A stretch of 64,000 nucleotides of DNA from Aplectana chamaeleonis (taxonomy: Eukaryota; Nematoda; Chromadorea; Rhabditida; Cosmocercidae). Position 1 is the first letter of the stretch. Each line of letters begins with the position of its first letter. Below, in pieces: positions 22,720 through 33,388 of the stretch. The notes beneath the pieces are model-generated. The model was not told the DNA's origin and searched no databases. It saw only the letters and a program-made list of their open reading frames with translations. The stretch covers positions 33,501 to 97,500 of the forward strand of contig JAPDOI010001341.1 of NCBI GenBank assembly GCA_029168955.1, given 5' to 3'. Made by a program: the position numbers and the translations under genes.

Positions 22720-23324
22720 GACGACGCACTCTTGGGGTCAGGCTTAGGACAGACGTTGTTGTCAGTTCCATTACCCATGTTTGAGGTACTTGTCCCCCAG
22801 TAGCAGGGAAGAAGCGCGATGAGGTGACAAATGTTCATCAAATCTTCCTTTTCCCAGGCAATAAAAGCTCGATTATTTATTAGAAGCTCAATACATATGT
22901 CTGTACAAGGAGTACGTATTGAAGTCGGAGCGAGCTTTCCGTTCCTGAGTGTACATATTTTGACACTTTTTGCGGGATAACTGCTGATTTGAACACTGTA
23001 CTACTCCTCAGAGCTGAAAGTCACGCCCACACCTCCTGTGCAGTTAGAGTATAACTGACCTGACGCGTCGTTCGCTCCACCGTAGAGAGCCTCTCGTACC
23101 TCTGTGGCAGAATTACCATCTGCCTCATAGGCTCACCATCAACTTCTTGGCGCTTCATCTTAACTGAATTCTGTGCCATCTGCGTTGCAGTGTCATCTGC
23201 GTTGCAAAACACGTATTTAGAGTTTTGCGTGCATGGTACAGTTGGGGCCAACATTACCCCGCTCCATCTAAGCGGGTACGTTGGGGAGAGGGTATTCGTA
23301 GAGGCTTGACTCTGAGAGAAATTG
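22720..23324. other. Spacer, nothing recognised
   Basis: A minus-strand open frame (23021-23368, 115 codons) has no recognisable family and overlaps the GC-rich repeat at its start. Confidence 0.4.
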
Positions 23325-23900
23325 CCGCTGCGGCTCCGCGATAGTGCCGCTTTGGCGCGTGCATGCACCGAAGCGGCACTCGCAGAGCCGCGGCGGCACT
23401 ACCGCGGAGCTATAGCAGGGACTCGACAGTACCGCTTTGGCTCCGCGATAACGCCGCAGCGGCTTCGGGAGAGTATGAATATGATATACATATGAAGTGA
23501 TTTAAGAATTATAAGACAACTAGAGGGGGTCTACATGTAAGAACAAAAATTCGCACCTGCGGTCGTTACGTCCTTTGTCTGATAAGGGCAGAGGTTACCG
23601 CCGCTTTTGCGCACAAGGAAACACGGAATGTACCTCAAACGTGGGTATATTGAACCGGAGACAATTTCTTATCACCACACAGGACAGTGCATCGTACTCC
23701 ACGCGAGTTCGTTGCTGCATCCTCGCGGAGCCTAACGTTCTAACGCGGAGCTGCTGCGGTACTATCGCCGCGATGTCGAGGCTCAAGGCACGGTAGCAGA
23801 ATCGTCTGATCACGGAGCCGCTGCGGCACTATCGCGGAACTATCGTGGCACAGTCGAGGATCGCGGTACTTTGCCGGCACTGACGCGGCACATTTTTTCA
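23325..23900. repeat. GC-rich degenerate repeat blocks (GCGGAGCCGCTGCGGCACTATCGC type)
   Basis: Two clusters, about 23325-23475 and 23700-23900, are built from variants of CGGAGCCGCTGCGG, GGCACTATCGCGG and their complements, giving many short palindromes. The 225 bp between them is ordinary sequence. No gene. Confidence 0.6.
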
Positions 23901-23999
23901 GAGGAATGGGTTTCGTGCATATTTAGCGGGTTGCGGGGGCCAGCCGACTTCCCAATGAGTGCCTTCAACTCCCTACATAAATCTGTTCCAAATTGAAGG

Positions 24000-24110
24000 A
24001 TCCTGGAGGGTTGGTTGGTTTGGTTCACCTCGGCAAGGATCGAACCCGACCGTGTGCACCGAACAGCACCGTTTCCCTCCACCACGCCACACGTGTCCTA
24101 ACGGATAACC
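24000..24110 (-). repeat. tRNA-derived SINE-like sequence
   Basis: On the minus strand, TGGCGTGGTGG matches a pol III A box and GGTTCGATCC (at about 24029-24038) matches a B box, about 45 bp apart, with a stem-like GGTCG/CGACC region. The cloverleaf is imperfect, so a SINE or tRNA relic is likelier than a working tRNA. Confidence 0.5.
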
Positions 24111-24224
24111 ACTACAGCGAGATAAAAGTGTCTAGCGTGGTACAACTGCAGAGAGCCTGGGTGAAGTGCATCCTCACCCTTTCGGCTTCGCTTCGAAAAA
24201 TAAAAAAAACAGTCCTGCTGCAAA

Positions 24225-24346
24225 TTGCGGTACATCGTTTTTTTGTTTACTGTCCAATTTCGCCTATTTTTACAGAAAACAGAAAACAGAAAAAAATGGC
24301 CGAAAATGGGCAGAAAACAGAAAACAGAAAATTCCGCACATCCCTG
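24225..24346. mobile_element. Truncated hAT-like end
   Basis: Ends TTCCGCACATCCCTG preceded by repeated GAAAACAGAAAACAG and ATGGCCGAAAATGG, the same terminal design as the elements at 11680 and 34426. No matching left end was found. Confidence 0.6.
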
Positions 24347-24530
24347 ATGGCCACCCATGGTGAATAAATGCAAGTTACATGCAAAATAATTGCTACTTAC
24401 ATGTAATATAAATTTAAGTAACGTTCAATATGAATTTATGATAGATAAACAGCAAATGTAGCTTCCTTGAGACATTGAAGTAAGTTACGTTTATTTTACA
24501 AGTGACTAACTGCCTATGTCTACCATTGAT

Positions 24531-25009
24531 TTAACGGCAGTGTTCACGATAAAAAATGTGTTTCAATTTCTACTACGAATAGGTAGTGGAGGTGAACCAT
24601 GTGACGTCGAATGAAGGCATGAAAACAAGCCAGGAAGAGCCCTAGAAAAGTCCGAAGTTGCCACTTTGAGCGCAAAGCGAACCCCAAAAGCGCAAAGCCC
24701 GCCCTCCGACGTGGACAAATGCAAACTCGAGATCGTGAGATAAGCGGTGGTTTCCGATCAAAAGCCCCGTTCTTCCCTTCATTCTCAACTTCTCTTTTTA
24801 CTCAGGTCAGCTCGCATACAAAAGACGGAAGTTACAAGCCTCGGACAACTCGTCCACCATGCTTCCCTAGCTCAATTTTTGAGGGACCATAACTTCATTT
24901 CCAGAAGGTCTTGTACGAATCCAGAGACATTCTTGGAATCAGCATGGGACCCTTATCAAGATAGGCGGGAGAACAGAAGAACGATTTTTATCGTGAACAA
25001 TGCCTTTAA
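24531..25009. mobile_element. MITE, GGCAGTG..CACGAT family, subtype shared with 49610
   Basis: Left end TTAACGGCAGTGTTCACGAT, right end ATCGTGAACAATGCCTTTAA. The interior is closely similar to 49610-50074 (CAGCTCGCATAC, GACGGAAGTTACAAGCCT, GGACAACTCGTCCACCATGC, GAATCAGCATGGGACC). No coding sequence. Confidence 0.82.
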
Positions 25010-26052
25010 GATTTCCTATAAGCGTTGATTTCTTTTTTTTTACAAATAATGCATAAAGATCACTCTCAGTTTTGGAATGTTATTTGCTCGAATACATAGA
25101 GTTGAACCCTCGGTGATACAGAAAACTTTTTTCACCCGATTTTTCATCCGAACCGTTCGCTAGATCCAATTTTATCCGATCGTATACCCGATAACCGGTC
25201 TGATGGAAAATTCTCGTTCGAATAGGATCCGTTATCCGAAATTCTCACTTGGGCCAATATCCGTTTTATCCGATGAGTGGGTTCTGCAAAATTGTTAATA
25301 TCCGAAAATCTGATCCAACGCCATTTTGGCCATCTGATGGAATGTATAATTCCACACAAAAAGAGCGACGAAGGCGTTGCTGTCATGTTTGTGCTCATCC
25401 ATAGAAGAACCTAACGCGCATCAACCTGACTTGCGAAATACCACACTCGTGCTCTCGCGGTTGCGGTATTTCAAAATGTGTGTGCGCCCTGTCTCCCATT
25501 GATTTCTTTCGTTTTGGAACTGTATAGCTTAAAAGATGACAGACCTCTGTCCTCTTCCTTCCTAGCTCTCCTTTCTCTTCATGGTTACAATTGTAACTAA
25601 GATAAGTATGCCTTCCAAGCAACTTTTCACCTCGTCATTTGAGCGAAGAATAAGTTCCTTCAATTCAAATGTGGATGTCGCTTTATTGCTCCGGAAAGAT
25701 AGCGTTTTCGTTGACACCACTGCTCCCTACTCAGACGACTCTCGGCCCCGATCCGCACCGATCAGGAATCGGAGCCGCCTGACAGTGCTGCTCGTTCTAC
25801 CAATCTAGCCACTATTGTGGCTGTTCGGGCGAATCGTAGTAGCCCCGACAGCAACAGCAGTGGCCCGAACAGCTAAAAAAGGCTACCCGGAGATTGGGAG
25901 AAAGAGTCGAACTGTCGGCTCGGGGTCGAGAATCGCCCTGGTAGGGCGCAGCTACTGATTGAATCGGAAAGCATAGGAAGCCTATAGAACAGGTGTTTTG
26001 GCAGAAATCGGTACAATGAGGTGCGTGTAATTCGCCATGGAGCTCCTCTTAA
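25010..26052. other. Spacer; short TATCCGA-type repeats at 25130-25320
   Basis: The word TTATCCGA or close variants appears about six times between 25130 and 25320. Otherwise no gene or strong repeat. Confidence 0.4.
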
Positions 26053-26284
26053 GGTCTGTCTGGATGAGACTGCCCTTCCAAGCGGTCGGCGTGCGTGTCG
26101 AGCGGCCGTCAATAAGGCTTTTTTCAGAGTAACATTCCCACGGCTCGGGTACAGCTGACTGTGACATTACTCACTATTCATTTGATATTCCTGCTAATCA
26201 GTTCACAGGTCGAAAAATTCTACGGCGATTGCCGATCAATGCGATTGCCGACCCCATGGGCGGTCCGTCTCATTCGGACAGACC
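26053..26284. mobile_element. MITE of the GTCTGTCCGAATGAGAC family, copy 1
   Basis: Termini GGTCTGTCTGGATGAGAC and GTCTCATTCGGACAGACC are inverted repeats. Internal GCGGTCGGCGTGCGTGTCGAGC recurs in copies at 46470 and 49152. About 230 bp, non-coding. Confidence 0.8.
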
Positions 26285-27286
26285 TTACGTAGAGTTCTAT
26301 TTTGATTTATGAAAAGTGTTCATAGAATAACCACCTATTCATAAACCTACTTCTTATTTTTCAAAAAAAACTTTGCATTACACTCGGAACCCAGTGTGAT
26401 AATTTTTCGAGTGGTTTCGCTCTTCGATTCATCAGGGGATTCGAGTTTCTCATTTCTCGAATATTTGATGATTCGAAAATACTAATTCAAATTCGGATCT
26501 CAGTAGTTGCTAGTGATAATTACTTGGAACGCGTAGAGCTTGGACTTCGCACTGCACCAGCCCAAGCCGGAAAACTCCCATTGTCACCTTTTTCAGAAGC
26601 ACCAAGTCAAAACTGCGTTTTTTCGCAACTTTGACGTCCCGGCAGACACTCTCATCGTCCTTGGTTTGGCAGCAAAAGGTCCGCGATCGGAACCAGGCTC
26701 AGTATCGGTCACTTTTTTACTGTAACCGATGGTGCTTTACCCTATCGCGCATACCAAGCAGGGGTGTGCGGTTATTTTATTTGTAATATGTTTTGTAAAC
26801 AGAAATCAGAAAATTGAGTTTGTAAGAATAAGAATGGCGAAAACGGCCAGAAAGGAGAAATCAGAGGATTCTTGAGCCATCCTTACATAAGTATGTATAA
26901 AGTCTCCGTGGCTCGATTATTCATAATGGGGGCGAATCGATCAAAATTGTCGCACCTAGGTCAGGATTTCTCCCACGCAAGGGTATCAACACCTTGGGGA
27001 AATCGGGGAGTGTTCCGCACCCACATTAGGACCTATTAAAAACCCCGTAGTGGGCAAAATTATGGCTTTTGTGCGTAATTTTTCTTTGAACCCCATTATG
27101 TGTCATTGATTCATCCATCAGGGGGTAGCAATGAAGTGGCAAGCTCAAGAATTTAGTGATTTCTGCATCAAAACTTCTCTAAGGGATGCTTCGCCATAAC
27201 TGAGCTTTCGCTACGAGTTCGTTTTAATGCAGAAGAATACAGGAAATAGGGTTCTGAAATACGATGACAAAAATTTCTGATCTTAC
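26285..27286. other. Spacer with one hAT-like terminal fragment
   Basis: CAGGGGTGTGCGG at about 26760 resembles the left end of the hAT-like family and is followed by AAACAGAAATCAGAAAA and GGCGAAAACGGCCAG. No convincing right end. No gene was seen. Confidence 0.4.
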
Positions 27287-27470
27287 TGTACTGTCTTTCT
27301 CGACGCCAAACTTCGGCCCCCATTTGCGGACTACGGCTTTTGCATCAGGCAACACAATGCTAATCGTGCCGGGACCAATCGGTCCTAGCACGATTTCCAT
27401 CCTGTTGCGTGACGCAACAGCCATTGTCCGCAAACGCGGACCGGAATCTGGCTCCAAAATCGACAGTACA
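27287..27470. mobile_element. Palindromic MITE, about 185 bp
   Basis: TGTACTGTC...TTTGCGGAC and GTCCGC...GACAGTACA are inverted, and the centre reads GGGACC AAT CGGTCC. A diverged copy lies near 50105-50210 (TAATCGTGC, GGGACC..TTGGTCCT). Confidence 0.75.
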
Positions 27471-27837
27471 TATGCGCGTCGCTAATCACCCGGAGTGGTC
27501 TATTCTTTTCTTCCTACCTTCCTCACGGAATGCACTACTTTAGCAGCTATAAATTGTTTTCGAAACAAGTGGTGAGCAAAAGCTAAAGGGTTCCCGAATT
27601 TTCACAGTAGAACTCGTCATTGGGTCTGGTTCGGTAATTGTTGCTCGTTTCCCTTTGTGACAGTGGAGAACTGCTCCTATGGTGTCGGCTGGAAAACGTA
27701 CCTTAGCAGATGACCCTGGACCCTCTGTCGAAATAACGTGAGGGCAAAATAACGAAATTTACTGTTGGGGCAGGTCTTTGTTCAAGATATCTGCATTCGT
27801 GCCACTTTTTTCGTTTTCGTGACGACGTTCTTTTGCA

Positions 27838-28100
27838 CTCTGAGCCAAATTCCGGTCCGCAATTGCGTCTCGACACGCTTCGCGGCCGCGCGCTTTCGAG
27901 TCGGAAGAGTTTCCAGCGCCGCAGCCGCCGATCTGTTGACTCTAGGTGGGTTTGTGAAACTGGAACTAAACAAAATTAGAGAAAACGGTATAAAAAAGCC
28001 ACATCGAGTCGGCTTTGGCGCTGGAAACTCGACTGACTAGAGCGCGTGCGGCCGCAAAGCGTGTCGAGATGCAATTGCGAACCGGAATTGGGTCCAGAGA
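27838..28100. mobile_element. Foldback element with ~100-bp arms
   Basis: CCAAATTCCGGTCCGCAATTG ... GAGTTTCCAGCGCC is reverse-complemented at GGCGCTGGAAACTCGACTG ... CAATTGCGAACCGGAATTGG. Its first bases are related to the 27287 element (AATTCCGGTCC), so both may be one family. Confidence 0.75.
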
Positions 28101-28720
28101 AGCACAGTACATGCGTCAAAAATGGAGCATAAGTGCTCCTGAAGATCCCCTATCGATCTGAATACATAATACCCACTCTTTTGAAAAATCGATCAAATCG
28201 ATTTATTAACGGTTTTTTTTCAAATCAGTCAAAAGTACAAAATCGATGCGACCGCCTTTGAACAAAAGTTTTGCTGCTTGTATGTCGTTAGGGAAAGCAT
28301 GAAATAACGAAAATGTACTTTCAAAGTGATTCCATTGGAAAAGGTTTTAGCGTTCACATACGGTAGTAGGTAGAACCACTGAAAGAGGACTACGTGGCGA
28401 TTTATTTTGTTTAAATTAGGGACCCCTAGGCTTCCATCCATCATTTATTTCAGAATCAAGTTTACGCTTCGAAGTTTGGTAGCTTTTGAAAGAGAGGCTC
28501 AGAGAGAAGAGCAGACCATAGACGACGATTGTACACGCATGGGCCGATGAGATGAGACCTGAAACCTTGCCACCATAATTATAAACCACTCCGCATACTA
28601 CATATAACTCTCAGCTAGCTCGTCCTCATGCAATGCAACTCAAATGCAGTGTCCACTATAAATTCAATCTTCGAGTTTTCACCTGAAATCGAGAATTCCG
28701 AGACTGATTCCACCAACTAT
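28101..28720. other. Spacer, nothing recognised
   Basis: No coding similarity or clear repeat. Confidence 0.4.
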
Positions 28721-28806
28721 GCTGAGAAAACGGCTAAAAATGGCACAAGAGAGCCTTATACTGCCCTAAACTTGAGTGTTCCGCTCACGCAACGCCCACT
28801 TTTTTC
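28721..28806. repeat. Dispersed repeat, inverted relative to 30711-30810
   Basis: The reverse complement of GGCTAAAAATGGCA, CTTGAGTGTTCCGCTCACGC and GCCCACT is found in order at 30711-30810. The two copies flank the three-MITE chain in opposite orientation. Confidence 0.65.
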
Positions 28807-29233
28807 AACTGCTACCGTTCCGTGGATAACTGAAAATCTGAATTGGGGAAACATTAACCATTCAGGAGGTTGTAGTCTACTCCGCTCATCAAAACTTACC
28901 CCATTTGATCTCCAAGTCCGGTTTTCTTCAAACCCTGGCATCACCAATAATTTTTTTCTTTCTTTGTTGATCCAGGTTTTGTACGGTGGAATCATTTATT
29001 GGCCTTATGTTTCGGCGATCTGGCCTTTATCAGAGGCCTGAAATTTCATCGAAACAGGTTATTACAAATTACAAAATTACTAATTACGAATTACACGGTC
29101 AAGCGCGCCTTCGCCTATTGCGAGTATCAACGCTTCACAAGAGCTTCAGAAACCCAACAGGTCAAACATCGGTACAAACCCGCCTTTATCCCATTTGATT
29201 ACCTATTACCCCGTTTGATAATCACTCGCTTCC

Positions 29234-29718
29234 TCAAAGGCAGTGTTCACGATGATTTTCATTCCCTAGTTTTCCACTCGAAACAATGCGTTGGCAACCA
29301 AGTGTTATCAAAATTACGAAGAAACAGCTAGAAACGCACCAAAACGTATTATTTCAGTAACGTTATTCTCTGGCCTGGACTAGTTGTCCGATTGGATGAA
29401 CATGTTCACGGTGGTTGCCACCTGTAAAAAATGGGGCTAATCAGAAATGGAACAAGATTTTAGGGCGAAACAGTATTAGTTTGGGTCTGAAAAAATTACG
29501 AAGTAACAGAGAGTAGAGAATCGCAAAAGACGGTTCCACAAAAGATTTCATTGTCACACGAAGTTTCTGTGAGACATAAGAGGTGGGGTTAAATCTGAGG
29601 ATCTCGTACCCTTCTGGTGCGTTTTTCTCGTTTTATTCGACATTTTAGTTCTACCCGGGGGCCATTTAATCATTATAGCGAATAATCTCAAAATTGAAGA
29701 TTATCGTGAACGCTTTAA
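29234..29718. mobile_element. MITE chain, member 1 (GGCAGTG..CACGAT family)
   Basis: Left end AAAGGCAGTGTTCACGATGA, right end TTATCGTGAACGCTTTAAA. It abuts the next element at the shared hexamer TTTAAA (29714-29719). Confidence 0.72.
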
Positions 29719-30203
29719 AGGCACAGGACACCCAGAAATTAATTTTTCGGATTCTATGCTTTTCTTGGAGAGGGTCACACGCTGATCACAAATGTCTCTG
29801 AAATCGTCCAAGACCCCCCCATGAACAGAGTTATGGTTTCTCAAAAATGCATACATTTTGAGGGTGGAAAATTGGTCGACGAGTAGTCCCAGGCCTGTAT
29901 TTCTCTTTAAACGCAATCGTTGCGCGAGAGCGAGCCAGGAGATGGAGACAGCCCGGCCATTGACTGAAGAACGATGGCTCGTTGAGAATTCGTACATCCA
30001 TATAGCAGTGATTGAGTTCGAAAATCTGGTAGGGGGTCGGACCTGCGGTGGTGAGCGAAGGGACTCGGGCGTGTGGTGGTCGCTTATATCTCGCTTCATT
30101 GGAAGAATTGAGATCTCATACTTGGCAGGTGTCAGGAGGGGTCTACTACACAATCAAATAAAAATCACCAAATTCTCGTCTGAGGGTGTACTGTGCCTTT
30201 AAA
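29714..30203. mobile_element. MITE chain, member 2 (GGCACAGTACACCC ends)
   Basis: Left end TTTAAAGGCACAGGACACCC, right end GGGTGTACTGTGCCTTTAAA. The interior matches 57560-57990 (GGCCTGTATTTCTCTT, AATCGTTGCGCGAGAG, TTCGAAAATCTGGTAGGGGG). It shares its right TTTAAA (30198-30203) with the next MITE. Confidence 0.82.
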
Positions 30204-30691
30204 GGCAGCATTCACGCTCGTAAACGTGATTGAGATAACTAGGGAAATAGAATGGTATGCCTTAGATTACAACACTTGTGCACTTTGAAGCGTCAAAAAC
30301 GACCCACAATGCCGCTACACGAGTTAGAAGTTGGTCTCACGCCCCCTGCATTTGCCCTTTTGCTCCAACGCAGGGTTGCTGGGTCATCTTCGCCGTCAGT
30401 GACGTGTGTGGTTCACTTGTTAGGTAATCCACCAACAGTAACGATGGTGAATATTACCTAGCAACCTTGCGCTGCAGGGATGGTGAATATTACCTAGCAA
30501 CCTTGCGCTGCAGGAAAATGGAAAATACAGGGGGCGTGAAAATACAGGGCGGGGCCAACTTCTAACTCATGTGGCGGCATTGTGGGTCGTTTTTGACACT
30601 TCAAAATGCGTAGGTGTTGTAATCTCAGCCATACCATTCTATTTCCTTAGTTATCTCAATCACGTATACGAGCGTGTATGCTGCCTTTAAA
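30198..30691. mobile_element. MITE chain, member 3 (foldback, GGCAGCATTCACGCTCG ends)
   Basis: Arms of about 170 bp are reverse complements (TAGAATGGTATG, GTCAAAAACGACCCACAATG, GAGTTAGAAGTTGG). Near the centre the segment GGGATGGTGAATATTACC..GCGCTGCA is duplicated in tandem (about 30440-30515). No coding sequence. Confidence 0.85.
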
Positions 30692-31086
30692 GTCGGGTTT
30701 TCAGTTGTAGTTTTTTCGTTGAGGGAGTGGGCGCGGCGTGAGCAGAACACTCAAGTTCAGGGCCGTAGAGTGCCATTTCGTGCCAGATATTGGCCGTTTT
30801 TCCAGCATCAATGATTTAGTGAGCACTTGGCCTTCGATTTACGTTAAAAATCCGAAGACTGGTTTGATTTTGGGCACAACCTTTAACCCTTGTTGCTTGA
30901 CATCGTTGGAAGTCCGCCTAGGCTTTTCTTAGCGAACGTATGTAATCAAATACCACTCACACTCTACTGTGACTTATCGTTACCAAGACAAGGAGCTGTA
31001 TCCGATATTGTGAGATCGAAAAAAATTCACCTAAGTCGAAATCTCGTTAACCTGTAGGTTCCGAACTTTTGGTAGAACGCAAAACG
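30692..31086. other. Spacer with inverted dispersed repeat (30711-30810)
   Basis: Contains the partner of the 28721 repeat. No gene recognised. Confidence 0.4.
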
Positions 31087-31643
31087 TTTAAAGGCAGTGG
31101 TCGCGATCAAATATGCTTGTCGTCTTTTTCTCTCCAAATCCTTTCCTGGGTCTCGAGTAGTAGGACCTATAAGAAAAAATCGCGAAAAACCACTGTTTTG
31201 GGCCGAATTTGAAACCTGAACTTTCTTGTCTTTTGATGGTGGACGAGCCCTCTCCACATCATCGGCATCGATGACCTCTTATATCAAGAACATCAGCTAG
31301 CTTGAAATTGAATGTCAATCAATGAACCTTCGAATTTATGTACACATCTAGTCAAAAACATTGATTGAAGTGATGCTTTCATTATTCAACTGTTTTTATT
31401 CGTTAAATTTGCATTTATTTCTGTCCTCTGAATGTCGATGATTTTTGGCTGCTCGGCATGAGACTGCGATCTGTTTCGTCATCGCTGTGCACGTGTGCAC
31501 GAACTAGCTTCTTTGGGCTCTAGAAACTCTAATTCTAGACCGTTTTTCACCGCGCTACCTTCATAGTTTTTCAGCTGTTTTTGATCTAGGCTAATTTTGT
31601 AGTGTTTTTCGATAAAGTTTTTCATCGCGACCACTGCCTTTAA
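31087..31643. mobile_element. MITE, GGCAGTGGTCGCGAT subtype, copy 1
   Basis: Ends TTTAAAGGCAGTGGTCGCGA and TCGCGACCACTGCCTTTAA. Its reverse complement aligns along its length with 55232-55813 (AACAGCTGAAAAACTATG, AGCGCGGTGAAAAACGG, GAGTTTCTAG.GCCCAAAGA), so the two are copies in opposite orientation. Confidence 0.85.
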
Positions 31644-31823
31644 CGGACAGTTTACGACTCATAAAATGTCCTAGCTATCATATCTGCTGCCACCATTCTG
31701 CCTTTCCAAAGACATGAATTATTGTTTTATGGTTTGATTTTGGCTAATTTCTTCTAAAACAGTAGGAAAGACAACTCCAAAAAAAACAGAAAATTTCTCT
31801 CACCCCTTAGCCCGACTGAACTA

Positions 31824-32156
31824 TTATGATGGCGCAGTCTTCAACCGCCTGGCGTACGGCCGGCAGCAAACTGTCATGTTGCTGGCAATGGCCGATGCTT
31901 TGCCAGCAAGAAGACATCCTTGTATAAGAAACAAAGACTTGAATTTGATCGTGGCTTGTTCGTCGTGTTTGAGAAGAGTTGATAGAGCTTGAGAAAGATT
32001 ATACAAGGCGTGCGCCGAGTTGTGACACATAGTTGCTTGGACGTAATGACGCAAGTCCCCGGTTCTGTAGTTTATCTTCTTTATAGACAAAGACGCATAC
32101 TGTCTTCTGTTTTGAACTCTGGGAGTGTCCATAGTATCACGTGGCAGATTCTCTGA
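31824..32156 (-). CDS. Possible terminal exon, unrecognised protein
   Basis: On the minus strand an acceptor-like GATTCAG (about 32157) is followed by about 110 open codons ending in TAA at 31824-31826. The peptide (for example TGDLRHYVQATMCHNSAHAL, LKHDEQATIKFKSLFLIQG) has a balanced, protein-like composition and synonymous-looking codon third positions rather than AT-rich noise. I recognise no domain. The open frame extends upstream to 32231 without similarity. It could be a real 3' exon or an old transposon piece. Confidence 0.35.
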   Translation of the reverse strand, partial: SENLPRDTMDTPRVQNRRQYASLSIKKINYRTGDLRHYVQATMCHNSAHALYNLSQALSTLLKHDEQATIKFKSLFLIQGCLLAGKASAIASNMTVCCRPYARRLKTAPS

Positions 32157-32451
32157 ATCGAAGTAGTAAGAAGCGAGCGACGCATGGCGACTGCAGAAAA
32201 AATGCTTTGTGTGATTCATTCTGTGTTTCACAGCATATTTCCCTCGTTCGATACTCTGCCCTTTTCACCCTTCACTTTTGTTTTCACTTGGAGACCAGCG
32301 CGATGGTGGACAAACCTCTGTGAAATCAGCGTTAGCAAGCCGAGTAGCTTCGCTTCTTTCGTTCATTTCAACTTCTGCATACCCTTTGATTTTTAAGTTT
32401 TGTAATTCTCATTTTTGGGCTCAATACTCATGATGCTTTTCACCTTTTCAG

Positions 32452-32639
32452 CTAAACGTGCATTTAGCGATTATCAAACACCATCGCTGGACGTACAGTA
32501 CAGTCCACGCAAACGTAAGAAGGCGATTGAGCGGTTCCGTTTTTTCACTAACAATAAGCATGATCTAGGTTGCGACATAACCGACGACAATCTTTCAGTC
32601 TTCTGTCGAATTTTGAAGAAAATTCATTGGAAACGTTGA
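32452..32639 (+). CDS. Possible terminal exon, unrecognised Lys/Arg-rich peptide
   Basis: After the acceptor CACCTTTTCAG the plus strand gives an open frame of 62 codons to TGA at 32637-32639, including DVQYSPRKRKKAIERFRFF and CDITDDNLSVFCRILKK. The basic segment could be a nuclear localisation signal. No upstream exon was identified, and it points away from the minus-strand candidate at 31824-32156. No family recognised. Confidence 0.3.
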
Positions 32640-32699
32640 AAAACGGCGAATTCTCCCCCGTAAACAACAAACATTATCAATATTTTACATATAGCCCTT

Positions 32700-32815
32700 A
32701 TCATGGGTGCACACAGGAATAACAAGAAAAAAAATCGAATTTGTCTCTGTTGTTTCAACTTTTTTGTAATGGTTAATTTCTTCTTGTTATTCCTGCGTGT
32801 ACTGTGAAAAGGCCT
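32700..32815. repeat. Short inverted repeat
   Basis: TATCAATATT...CACAGGAATAACAAGAA at the left is mirrored by TTCTTGTTATTCCTGCGTG...TATTGATATT at the right, with a loop of about 50 bp. Probably a small MITE. Confidence 0.6.
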
Positions 32816-33388
32816 TTTGTGTATTGATATTGTGTAGTGGGATGGGGAACCTACCGTTTTTCAACTTCTCCAGTGCTTTTTCTTCAAAACTCAGGAAAAG
32901 AATTACAACTTTGCCGTCTATATGGCGCAACCTGTAGTCTTCTTAGTGTAAGTACGCAACCGCCTTTTTCCATTGACGTGGACTGTACAAGCTTTGTCAA
33001 ATTTGTCGTTTTTTTTTGTATGCCCGTAGTAGGATTTTCATTGCTTTGTACGCTAGTTTAGGTTAAGCCTGTTTCATCTATCGCTCCAGCCGCGAAGCGG
33101 CTGGAGAGGTTTGGTTTTGCCTGGCACTTGTGATCACTTAGATTTTGGTAAAGTAGTTAATAAAACCTGTAAAACAAATTTTGTAGAGATTTCCTTCTGG
33201 ATATAAGTGAGAGTCTAGAAGACACCCGCTGACAAAACTTGAGCCAAATCGATTGAAAATTAACAAAGTTAGATCGGCGGAAGCTTAGCTAAAATTCGCG
33301 TTTTTCTTGTAACGCGTCCCTCGTGTCCTGTTCCTCGTCCTCGTTCCTCGTTCGCGCCACTAGCCACTGCCAGTGGTCGCAGGCTATC
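32816..33388. other. Spacer left of the satellite
   Basis: No gene. A short GC-rich palindrome (CAGCCGCGAAGCGGCTG) lies near 33090. Confidence 0.4.

Noticed and set aside
23021..23368. 115-codon minus-strand open frame
   Set aside because: No recognised family, its start lies in GC-rich repeat, and there is no splice or promoter context. Kept only as a note.
24000..24110. Functional tRNA on the minus strand
   Set aside because: A and B box words are present, but the acceptor and anticodon stems do not pair well; listed as SINE-like instead.
26758..26880. Complete short hAT-like MITE
   Set aside because: The left end is good but no matching right end or 8-bp duplication could be identified.
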